Assembly: GCF_013085345.1 (NCBI RefSeq)
Contig: NZ_JABFAJ010000027.1
Coordinates: 1 to 52,204 of the forward strand
Source of the DNA: Isoptericola sediminis
GTDB lineage: Bacteria; Actinomycetota; Actinomycetes; Actinomycetales; Cellulomonadaceae
Direction of reading: 5' to 3'
DNA length: 52,204 bases
Every line of letters begins with the position of its first letter. Position 1 is the stretch's first letter. Below are positions 45,481-52,204 of this stretch, in pieces. The position numbers were made by a program, and so were the translations under genes. The notes below the pieces were generated by a model. It was given only the letters and a program-made list of their open reading frames with translations, was not told the DNA's origin and searched no databases.

Positions 45481-46227
45481 TCAGGGGAGCTCGAGCCCGA
45501 GGAACTCCGCGACCCGCGCCGAGGCGGGTGCGGCGCGGAGCCGCTCCGGGGTGTCGACCTGCAGCAGCCGCCCGGCGTCCATCACGGCGACCCGGTCGGC
45601 CACCGTGAAGGCCTCGGCGTGGTCGTGGGTGACGAACACCGCCGTCGTGCGGGTCGCCCGCAGCGTGTCGCGCACGTCGATCGCGAGCTTCTCGCGCAGC
45701 TGCCGGTCCAGGGCGGACAGCGGCTCGTCGAGCAGCAGCAGCCTCGGCCGCGGGGCCAGGGCCCGGGCCAGCGCGACCCGCTGCTTCTCCCCGCCGGACA
45801 GCGTCGACACGGCCCGCCGCGCGTACCCGGCCAGCCCGACGTCCGCGAGCAGCTCGGCCACCCGGTCGCGCCGCTGCGCCGCGGGGACCCCCTGCATCTC
45901 CAGCCCGTAGGCGACGTTCCGGCCCACGTCCCGGTGCGGGAACAGCTGACCGTCCTGGAACAGCAGGCCGAACCCGCGCCGGTGCACCGGCACCCGGGCC
46001 AGGTCCTGCCCCGCGAACGACACCGACCCCGCCACCAGCGGCTCCAGCCCCGCGACCGCGCGCAGCAGCGACGACTTGCCGCAGCCGCTCGGCCCGAGCA
46101 GCGCCAGGACCTCGCCCGTCGCGACGTCGAGCGACACGTGGTCGACCGCCGTCGTGCCCGCCTCGCGCCGCGTGCCCTCGTAGCGCACGACGACGTCACG
46201 GACGCTCAGGCCCTCGGCCCCGGACAT
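45481..46227 (-). CDS. ABC transporter ATPase, thiamine importer type
   Basis: A 248-residue ATPase: Walker A GPSGCGKSSLL (about 40-50), signature LSGGEKQR, Walker B LLLLDEPLSALD and switch His in VFVTHDHAEA. Length and motifs fit the ThiQ/FbpC group. ATG 46227 overlaps the permease stop by one base (TGATG). Third gene of a TPP-riboswitch operon, hence the thiamine call. Confidence 0.9.
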   Translation of the reverse strand: MSGAEGLSVRDVVVRYEGTRREAGTTAVDHVSLDVATGEVLALLGPSGCGKSSLLRAVAGLEPLVAGSVSFAGQDLARVPVHRRGFGLLFQDGQLFPHRDVGRNVAYGLEMQGVPAAQRRDRVAELLADVGLAGYARRAVSTLSGGEKQRVALARALAPRPRLLLLDEPLSALDRQLREKLAIDVRDTLRATRTTAVFVTHDHAEAFTVADRVAVMDAGRLLQVDTPERLRAAPASARVAEFLGLELP

Positions 46228-47963
46228 CAGAACTCCCCTCCGCCCGCGTCACCGCGCAGGCGTTCCGCCACCATCATGACCGTCGCGGTGAGGACCGCCA
46301 GCACCACGGACGCCGCGAGCGCCATCCCGTAGTTCTCCGCCCCGGGCCGGCCGATGAGCCGGAAGATGACGACCGGCAGCGTCGCCGCGTCGGGGCGGGC
46401 GAGGAACGACGTCGCGCCGAACTCGCCCAGCGACACCGCGAACGCGAACCCGACGGCCAGCCCGAGGGACCGGGCGGTCAGGGGGCCGTCGACGGTCCGC
46501 AGCACCCGGCCCGGGGCGGCGCCCAGGGTGGCGGCGACCTCGCGCAGCCGGGGGTCGATCGCCCGCACCACGGGCAGCACGGTGCGGACCACGAGCGGGA
46601 TCGCGACGACCGCCTGCGCGATCGGCACGAGCAGGCCCGAGGTCCGCAGGTCGACGTCGAGCCCGAGCGGCCGGTCCAGGGTGATGAGGAACCCGAACCC
46701 GACGGTCACCGCGGAGACCCCGAGGGGCAGCATGAACGCGGCGTCGAGCGCCCCGACGGCCCGGCGCAGCCCGGCCGACCGGGGACGGCGCGAGACGACC
46801 AGGGCCACGAGCCCGCCGACGACGACGGCGATGAGGGCGGCCAGCACGGCCGTGCGCAGCGAGTTCGCCGTCGCCTCCCACACGGTGACGGACAGCGCGT
46901 TGCGGCCCCCGGTCGTGCCGAGGGCGACGTAGTTGTCGAACCCCCAGGTGCCGTCGGGCGTCCGCAGCGAGCGGGCGACCAGACCCGCGAGCGGCACGAC
47001 GACCAGCAGGCCGACGACGGCGACGGTCGCGGCGGCCGGGACGGCGTCGGCGGCCCGTCGCCAGGAGAAGCGGTGCGCCGCGGACCGGTCGCTGGTCAGG
47101 TGCAGGGCCCGTTCGCGCCGGGCGCGCAGCCGGGCACTGACGAGCAGCGCCCCGGTGACGACCACGAGCTGCAGGATGCTGAGCACGGCGGCCGCGCGCA
47201 GGTCGAGGAACTGGGTGGTACGGATCCAGATCTCGGTCTCGATCGTGCCGTACCGCATGCCCCCGAGCACCAGGACGACGCCGAACGCGGTCGCGCAGAA
47301 CAGGAACACCACGGCGGCCGCGGACGCGATCGCGGGCCCCAGCGCGGGCAGGGTGACCGTGCGGAAGGCGCGCCACGGGCTCGCGCCGAGGGAGCGGGCC
47401 GCCTGCTCGGCCCGCGGGTCGAGCCGCTCCCACAGCCCGCCGACAGTGCGCACGACGACGGCGTAGTTGAAGAACACCAGGGCCACGACGACCCCGGCGA
47501 AGGACTCCTCGATGCCGAGCCACCCGAAGGTGCCGCCGGGGGCGAACAGCGCCCGGAAGGCCACGCCGACCACGACGGTCGGCAGCACGAACGGCACGGT
47601 CACCAGGCCGCGTGCCAGCGCCCGGCCCGGGAACCGGCACCGGTACAGCACGTAGGCGCCGGGCAGCCCGAGCAGGACGGCCAGGACCGTGCCGACGGAC
47701 GCCTGGGCGAGGGTCTGCCCGACGACGCGCCACGTGCGGGGCTGGGACAGGACCTCCGCGAACCCGGACAGGTCGAGCGCCCGGGTGCCGCCGTCGTCGG
47801 TGAAGAACCCCTGGACGACGAGCGCCGCCACGGGCCACGCGAAGAACACCCCGAGGAACAGCAGGGGCAGGCCGGCGGCGAGGACCCACCACAGCCAGGT
47901 CCCCGGGGCGGGCCGACGGCGGGGCGGCCGCAGGGACGCCCCGCCGCTGGTGGAGGGCGTCAC
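46227..47963 (-). CDS. fused two-domain ABC permease, thiamine importer type
   Basis: A 578-residue membrane protein with about 12 hydrophobic segments and two permease domains in one chain (EAA-like loops EQAARSLGASPWRAFRTV and LREVAATLGAAPGRVLRTV), as in ThiP/FbpB. Start GTG 47963 overlaps the binding-protein stop as GTGA; the GTG at 47996 would give a longer start inside the upstream gene. Confidence 0.92.
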   Translation of the reverse strand: MTPSTSGGASLRPPRRRPAPGTWLWWVLAAGLPLLFLGVFFAWPVAALVVQGFFTDDGGTRALDLSGFAEVLSQPRTWRVVGQTLAQASVGTVLAVLLGLPGAYVLYRCRFPGRALARGLVTVPFVLPTVVVGVAFRALFAPGGTFGWLGIEESFAGVVVALVFFNYAVVVRTVGGLWERLDPRAEQAARSLGASPWRAFRTVTLPALGPAIASAAAVVFLFCATAFGVVLVLGGMRYGTIETEIWIRTTQFLDLRAAAVLSILQLVVVTGALLVSARLRARRERALHLTSDRSAAHRFSWRRAADAVPAAATVAVVGLLVVVPLAGLVARSLRTPDGTWGFDNYVALGTTGGRNALSVTVWEATANSLRTAVLAALIAVVVGGLVALVVSRRPRSAGLRRAVGALDAAFMLPLGVSAVTVGFGFLITLDRPLGLDVDLRTSGLLVPIAQAVVAIPLVVRTVLPVVRAIDPRLREVAATLGAAPGRVLRTVDGPLTARSLGLAVGFAFAVSLGEFGATSFLARPDAATLPVVIFRLIGRPGAENYGMALAASVVLAVLTATVMMVAERLRGDAGGGEF

Positions 47964-49063
47964 CCGATGACCGTGGCCGTCCACTGCTCGATCCACTCGT
48001 CACGGTGCGCGGCGATCTCGTCCGGCGCGACGTCGAACGGTTCCTCGGCGAGGGGGGCGAACTCCTCCCACTCGGCCGGCAGCTCGACGGTGTCGTCGGC
48101 CGGGTACATGTACATGTTCGCGGGGATGTCGGCCTGCACCTCGGCGGAGGCGAGGAAGTCCACCAGGGCCCGGGCACCGTCGGGGTTGTCGGTGCCGGCG
48201 AGGACGCCGGCGTACTCGACCTGGCGGAAGCAGGTGTCCAGCAGCGCCTCGGTGGTGCTCTCGCTGCCGTCCTCGGTCACGGTGAAGGCCGGGGAGGTGG
48301 CGTAGGAGAGCACGATCGGCCGCTCACCGCCCTCGCCGGCCCCGGAGAAGTCGACGTAGTAGGCGTCCGACCAGCCGTCGGTGACCTTGAGACCGTTGTC
48401 CGAGAGGTCGGCCCAGTACTGCTGCCAGCCGTCCTCCCCGAAGGCGTCGACGGTGGCGAGCAGGAACGCGAAGCCGGGCGACGAGGTCGCCGGGTTGGTC
48501 ACGACCGTCAGGTCCTCGTACGCCGGGTCGGTCAGGTCCTCGAGGGTGCTCGGCGGCTCGACGCCCTCGGCCTCGAACCAGGTGGTGTCCACGTTGAGGC
48601 AGACGTCGCCCTTGTCGATCGGGGTGAGCCCCTCGAGCGCCGGGTCGACGAGCCCGGTCGCGGACGGGTCGAGGTCGGCCGGCGTGTACGGCTCGAAGAC
48701 GTCGGCCTCGACGGCACGCGAGGCGAAGGTGTTGTCCACGCCGTAGACGACGTCGCCGAGCGGGCTGTCGGCGGTGAGCACGAGCTGGTTGACCAGGGTG
48801 CCGGCGTCGCCGGCGGCGACCTGCTCGACGGTGAGCCCGGTCTCCTCCTCGAACGACTCCAGGACCCCCTCGCTCAGGGCGAAGGAGTCGTGCGTGACGA
48901 GCGTGACGGTACCGGACAGCTCCGGCGTGGCGCTCGCGTCGGCGGAGCCCGCGGAGCTGCTGGGCGCTGCTCCGGGGGATTCCTCGCCGCCGCAGGCGGC
49001 CAGCGCGGGCAGCAGCGCGACGACGGCGGTGGTCGCGACGGTGCGACGGAGACGATGACTCAT
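47960..49063 (-). CDS. thiB: thiamine ABC transporter substrate-binding lipoprotein
   Basis: A 367-residue lipoprotein: signal peptide with lipobox LAAC (C24), a Ser/Ala/Gly linker, and the binding domain with VTLVTHDSFALSEGVLESFE, typical of ThiB-type proteins (thiamine, TPP). The family alone could also be read as iron-type, but the TPP riboswitch upstream settles it. ATG 49063. Confidence 0.93.
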   Translation of the reverse strand: MSHRLRRTVATTAVVALLPALAACGGEESPGAAPSSSAGSADASATPELSGTVTLVTHDSFALSEGVLESFEEETGLTVEQVAAGDAGTLVNQLVLTADSPLGDVVYGVDNTFASRAVEADVFEPYTPADLDPSATGLVDPALEGLTPIDKGDVCLNVDTTWFEAEGVEPPSTLEDLTDPAYEDLTVVTNPATSSPGFAFLLATVDAFGEDGWQQYWADLSDNGLKVTDGWSDAYYVDFSGAGEGGERPIVLSYATSPAFTVTEDGSESTTEALLDTCFRQVEYAGVLAGTDNPDGARALVDFLASAEVQADIPANMYMYPADDTVELPAEWEEFAPLAEEPFDVAPDEIAAHRDEWIEQWTATVIG

Positions 49064-49134
49064 GTGTCCTCCTCAGACGTTCGAGAAGGGGGTCCGCCGC
49101 TCGGAGGGTCCGAGGCGACGGGATCGAGAAGCCC

Positions 49135-49218
49135 GACTTCCTCCACCGGTGCTAACCGGATCAGGTTCGAGGGTCTGCGGTGGTCCGCACTCTCAGCGCC
49201 GACGGCGCTCCCCTGTCG
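49135..49218 (-). promoter_or_regulatory. TPP (thiamin pyrophosphate) riboswitch
   Basis: Read on the minus strand the element has the conserved core in order: GGGGAGCGCC, CTGAGA (49191-49196), GACCCTCGAACCTGATC, GGTTAGCACCGG, with CGAC (49215-49218) and GTCG (49135-49138) able to pair as the closing P1 stem. It ends about 70 bases before the thiB start, so TPP would switch off the importer operon. Confidence 0.96.
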
Positions 49219-49330
49219 TTCCCCCCGAGCCTACACACCTCGAGCACGCTACGGTGGTGGCGTCCGTGGCGCGGACCTCCCGACGGAGTCCGTCCGTGAC
49301 CGCCCGGCGCACCGAACGACTGGAGGACCC

Positions 49331-49615
49331 GTGGAGCTGTCCAAGAGCACCGAGCCGACGCTGGCCGTGAAGGTCGGGACGATCGCGGCGACCCTCGCCG
49401 CCGGCTGGGTGGCCCAGAAGATCATCAAGACGATCTGGGAGAAGGCCACGGGCAAGGAGGCCCCGATCGACCTGGACGCGGACGACATCCCGATCGTCCA
49501 GGCGATCACGTTCGCCGCCGTCACGGGTGGTGCCGCGGTGATGGCGCGCCGGCTCGCGAAGCAGGGAGTCGTCAAGGCGGTCGACCGCCGCGCCAAGAAG
49601 ATCTCGACGGTCTGA
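49331..49615 (+). CDS. DUF4235 membrane-associated protein
   Basis: A 94-residue protein with two hydrophobic segments (about 14-32, VGTIAATLAAGWVAQKII, and 58-75, ITFAAVTGGAAVMARRLA) around a WEKATGKEAP loop, the pattern of the actinobacterial DUF4235 family. Function unknown. GTG 49331 with GGAGG upstream. Confidence 0.88.
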   Translation: MELSKSTEPTLAVKVGTIAATLAAGWVAQKIIKTIWEKATGKEAPIDLDADDIPIVQAITFAAVTGGAAVMARRLAKQGVVKAVDRRAKKISTV

Positions 49616-49625
49616 GTCCCGGACC

Positions 49626-49650
49626 CGCGGGGCGGCTCGGTCGCCCCGCG
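49626..49650. terminator. bidirectional terminator
   Basis: CGCGGGGCG and CGCCCCGCG, a perfect 9-bp stem with a 7-base loop, between the convergent DUF4235 and PAS-ANTAR genes. Confidence 0.75.
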
Positions 49651-49704
49651 AGCGGTCGGACGGTGACCGGCGCGCCTCGCGAGAGGTCGGACCGGTACCG
49701 GTGC

Positions 49705-50433
49705 TCAGCGCCGGGTGCTCTGACGTCGACGGGCCAGCTGGGCCTCGTGCCCGTGCGGGCGGTCCACGCTGTGGACCGCGTCGAGCGCGGCCTGCAACCG
49801 GTCGTCAGGCTCTCCCCGGGACGTGCGGAGCTCGCTGACGACCTGTGACGCCGCTGACTGCATCGGGATCCCGGCTCGTGCGGCGACCTCGCCGAGCAGG
49901 TCCGTGGCGTCGGCCTCGTCCAGGCCCCGCACGATCATCAGGGCACCCTTGACCTGTTCGACGGCGGCGGCGGAGACCATCGCCCGCCCGACGGCACGGT
50001 GGGACTCGCGGTCCAGCACCTCGCGAGCGACCGGGCTGACGTCCAGCACGTACCCGCCCACCCGGGCGATGGCCCCGTCCTCGTCCAGCTGCCCCCGACC
50101 CGTGACGACGACCGTACGTGCCTTGCCGTGCGGGTCGATGATGCGGTGGGCGCTGCTGAACGGCCGCCCGGCCCGCAGGGACACGATCGCCGTCCGCGAC
50201 ACGCGCGCCCGGTCGTCCGGGTGGGTCCGCGCCCGGATGATGTCCACGGTGGGTGTGAGATCGCCGGGCTCCGACCCGTACATCCGGTAGACCTCGTCGG
50301 ACCACCAGACGGCACCGGAGGGCGCGTCGATCCGGTACTGACCCACGACGAGCTGGGTCCCGGTGGAGAGTGCGTCGGTCACCGATGAGAGCGCGGAACT
50401 CTTCATGATCCGCGACGACGACGGCGAACTCAT
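49705..50433 (-). CDS. PAS-ANTAR RNA-binding antitermination regulator
   Basis: A 242-residue soluble protein. A PAS domain covers about 30-130 (VWWSDEVYRMYGSEPGD, IIRARTHPDDRARV, GYVLDVSPVARE); an ANTAR domain covers about 150-210 (AAAVEQVKGALMIVRGLDEA). ANTAR domains bind paired hairpins in nascent RNA and prevent termination. The fold, a PAS sensor feeding an ANTAR output without a receiver, is common in high-GC actinobacteria. ATG 50433 has a GGGAGGAG ribosome site. RNA targets unknown. Confidence 0.93.
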   Translation of the reverse strand: MSSPSSSRIMKSSALSSVTDALSTGTQLVVGQYRIDAPSGAVWWSDEVYRMYGSEPGDLTPTVDIIRARTHPDDRARVSRTAIVSLRAGRPFSSAHRIIDPHGKARTVVVTGRGQLDEDGAIARVGGYVLDVSPVAREVLDRESHRAVGRAMVSAAAVEQVKGALMIVRGLDEADATDLLGEVAARAGIPMQSAASQVVSELRTSRGEPDDRLQAALDAVHSVDRPHGHEAQLARRRQSTRR

Positions 50434-50539
50434 GTGTTCTCCTCCCGACGATCTCACCGGGCCGGGCCGGGCCGGTGTGGCCCACCGTACTCCGCGGAGT
50501 CACGAGCGCCACCTGGGCGGACGTCTTCACCCGCGGGTT

Positions 50540-51454
50540 TCACCCGCCGACGCTGTGCGCGTCCTGGGTCGTCGTCCGGGCCACGGTCGCCGACTGCTCG
50601 CGGCGGTGCGCCCGCACGGACCACGCGACCGCCACGGCCCAGAGCACGACGACGGCGGCGAGGACCACCGTCGTCCAGGCCGGCGCGAGGTCGACCGTCG
50701 CGAGCAGGGTCCGGCTGTTGGTGAGCACGATGACGCCACCGACCGCCGATCCGAGCACCCGGGGCGGCACGAGCCGGACCAACCAGGCCGCGACCGGCGC
50801 GGCGACGAGGCCGCCCAGCAGCAGGGCGGTGGCCCACATCGGGTCGATGCCCGCCGTCCCGAGGCCCACGAGGAAGCCCAGGCTGGCCGCCACGGCGACG
50901 AAGAACTCGCTGGTGTCGATCGAACCGATGACCTTGCGGGGCTCCAGGCGTCCGCTGGCGAGGATCGCCGGCGTCCCGACCGGCCCCCAGCCGCCGCCAC
51001 CGGTGGCGTCGAGGAAGCCGCCGACCAGGCCGAGGGGCGCGAGGAACCGGCGACGCAGCGGCTGGCCGATCTTGTCGGTGCGCAGGCCGCGGAACGTGAA
51101 CCGGGACAGCACGTACACGCCGAGCGCGAGCAGCAGCACCGACATGACCGGCTTGGCGAGATCGGTCGACAGCCACGAGAGGAAAGTGGCCCCGGCGAAC
51201 GCGCCGATCGCCCCCGGCACGCCGATGCGCGCGACGACGCGCCAGTCCACGTTGCCGAACCGCCAGTGCGACGCCCCCGACGCGAGGGTGGTCCCGATCT
51301 CCGCGAGGTGCACCGTCGCCGACGCCGCGGCGGGGTTGGTCCCGATCGCCAGGAGCAGCGTCGTCGACGTGACGCCGTAGGCCATGCCCAGGCTGCCGTC
51401 GACGAGCTGAGCCCCCAGGCCCACGAGAGCGAGCAGCACCAGTGTCTGCATCAC
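50540..51454 (-). CDS. TauE/SafE-family sulfite/sulfonate exporter
   Basis: A 304-residue inner-membrane protein with about eight hydrophobic segments; the start VLLALVGLGAQLVDGSLGMAYG and the repeat GFLDATGGGGWGPVGTPAIL are family signatures. Export of sulfite or organosulfur compounds is the general expectation. A probable promoter and dyad stand before it, downstream of the rrf2-like gene. Confidence 0.9.
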   Translation of the reverse strand: MMQTLVLLALVGLGAQLVDGSLGMAYGVTSTTLLLAIGTNPAAASATVHLAEIGTTLASGASHWRFGNVDWRVVARIGVPGAIGAFAGATFLSWLSTDLAKPVMSVLLLALGVYVLSRFTFRGLRTDKIGQPLRRRFLAPLGLVGGFLDATGGGGWGPVGTPAILASGRLEPRKVIGSIDTSEFFVAVAASLGFLVGLGTAGIDPMWATALLLGGLVAAPVAAWLVRLVPPRVLGSAVGGVIVLTNSRTLLATVDLAPAWTTVVLAAVVVLWAVAVAWSVRAHRREQSATVARTTTQDAHSVGG

Positions 51455-51495
51455 GAGTCCCTCCGTCCGTGCGTGGTCGGCGACCCCGCTGAAGT

Positions 51496-51526
51496 GACTA
51501 TATCCGATCGGGCTAGTCGGGTTTAA
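51496..51526. promoter_or_regulatory. promoter with dyad upstream of tauE-like gene
   Basis: On the minus strand: TTAAAC (51521-51526), 18 bases, TATAGT (51497-51502). GACTA (51496-51500) and TAGTC (51514-51518) make an inverted repeat over the spacer, centred on CCGATCGG. The AT content is much higher than around. The Rrf2 product next door is the obvious candidate to bind. Confidence 0.55.
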
Positions 51527-51580
51527 CGATACACAGCATCCTGGTCGGATCTGCGTCGACGGACCCGGACGGGTTCGCGG

Positions 51581-52039
51581 TCAGGGGTTCTGCCAGGCGG
51601 AGTCGCTGGAGGTCAACGACCGGATCTCGTCCGGGAGGGATCCCGCCGCCAGGTCGGACACGGTGACCTCCTCCAGGACACGCCGCACGCTGGCCCGCAG
51701 GGCCACCCAGACGTGCAGGAGGTCGGCGGCGGCCCCCTCGTAGTCCAGGTCGGCAGGACGCTCGTCGCGGACGAACACCAGCGGGCCGTCGACGGCCCGC
51801 ACGACGTCCGCCACCGTCACCTGGTCGGCGGGTCGTGCCAGGACGTAGCCGCCCCGAGCCCCTCGGCGACTGGCCACGATGCCCTCGCGGCGCAGGTCAC
51901 GCAGGATCGACTCGAGGAAGCGGTGCGGGATGTGCTGCGCCTCGGCCAGCGACTCGGCGGGCACGGGTGCACCGTCGTCGCCCGCGGCGAGCTCGGCCGT
52001 CGCGCGCACCGCGTAGTCGGCCTTCGCCGAGACCCTCAC
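51581..52039 (-). CDS. Rrf2-family transcriptional regulator
   Basis: A 152-residue winged-helix regulator: MRVSAKADYAVRATAELAAG, HIPHRFLESILRDLRREGIV and GARGGYVLARP are the family hallmarks. There are no cysteines, so an iron-sulfur cluster as in IscR/NsrR is excluded; it is closer to the CymR type, which controls sulfur metabolism through a partner protein. It sits upstream of the TauE/SafE gene on the same strand. GTG 52039 with GGGAGGA. Confidence 0.92.
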   Translation of the reverse strand: MRVSAKADYAVRATAELAAGDDGAPVPAESLAEAQHIPHRFLESILRDLRREGIVASRRGARGGYVLARPADQVTVADVVRAVDGPLVFVRDERPADLDYEGAAADLLHVWVALRASVRRVLEEVTVSDLAAGSLPDEIRSLTSSDSAWQNP

Positions 52040-52171
52040 CCTGGTTCCTCCCGTTCAGCAGTCCGCCCCGCACGCTTCCCGCGCACCCTGCGCTCATCGT
52101 AGAGGTGGAGAGCGGGGTGGACGCCGTCCGCGCGGTCCGCTGCGGTCTCGGGGGTACGGGTGGGGAAAGGC

Positions 52172-52204
52172 AGCAGGCCCCCCACCTGTGGTGGGGGGCC
52201 TGCT
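52172..52204. terminator. strong terminator at window edge
   Basis: Perfect 15-bp stem (arms 52172-52186 and 52190-52204, AGCAGGCCCCCCACC and its complement) with a 3-base loop. It probably ends a gene lying outside the window on the right. Confidence 0.75.

Noticed and set aside
50524-50550. CACCCGC repeated around a small palindrome after the TauE gene
   Set aside because: Too short and of a composition expected by chance at this GC content; it may be a weak terminator but I cannot support more.

Overview
The window is very GC-rich (roughly 73% by eye), almost completely coding, and carries many GTG starts and 4-bp start/stop overlaps. Gene content (HspR with HAIR operators, DevS/DevR-like pair, ANTAR protein, actinobacterial RsbRST module, DUF4235, DUF1540) points to an actinobacterium. 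A xylo-oligosaccharide-type uptake and hydrolysis operon fits a plant-polymer degrader of the Cellulomonadaceae/Promicromonosporaceae kind (inference). I see no tRNA, rRNA, insertion sequence, prophage or CRISPR array.

Layout. 1-2.4 kb: an ECF sigma factor with its own C-terminal zinc finger and Ala/Gly tail (cut by the window edge), a degenerate GGDEF-like protein and a DUF1540 protein. 2.5-6.9 kb: the heat-shock operon dnaK-grpE-dnaJ-hspR with two HAIR operators in front and a 25-bp inverted repeat between grpE and dnaJ. 6.9-13.7 kb: an MFS carrier, a septum-formation-type membrane protein, a fatty-acid desaturase facing a protein made of four cold-shock domains, an O-methyltransferase, a PlsC-like acyltransferase and a GNAT enzyme. 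13.7-17.8 kb: a dormancy/hypoxia-type island (double USP protein, DevS-like GAF kinase, DevR-like regulator, DoxX) whose two control regions share DevR/DosR-box-like sequences. 17.8-24.1 kb: a membrane-anchored metallopeptidase, a small unknown protein, an M19 dipeptidase, a SulP transporter with a divergent MerR regulator around a 28-bp perfect palindrome, and an Hsp15-like S4 protein flanked by paired 10-bp repeats.

24.1-32.9 kb: a sugar ABC importer (lipoprotein and two permeases) with GH43 and GH3 glycosidases, divergent from a LacI regulator. 32.9-36.8 kb: a small exported protein, an APH-like kinase, and an OmpR-type two-component system. 37-38.7 kb: pgi. 38.8-44.3 kb: six genes with five successive 4-bp overlaps: RsbR, RsbS, RsbT, an ATPase-PP2C fusion, a hybrid histidine kinase/REC and a REC-GAF-PP2C phosphatase. 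This stressosome joined to a two-component phosphatase is the most interesting system here; a PrsW-like membrane protease follows. 45.5-49.2 kb: a thiamine-type ABC importer under a TPP riboswitch. 49.3-52.2 kb: DUF4235, a PAS-ANTAR regulator, a TauE/SafE exporter with an Rrf2 regulator, and a strong terminator at the edge.

Stress and envelope sensing dominate: heat (HspR), oxygen/redox (DevRS-like), general stress (stressosome), cold (desaturase and cold-shock domains) and transcript antitermination (ANTAR) sit within 50 kb.
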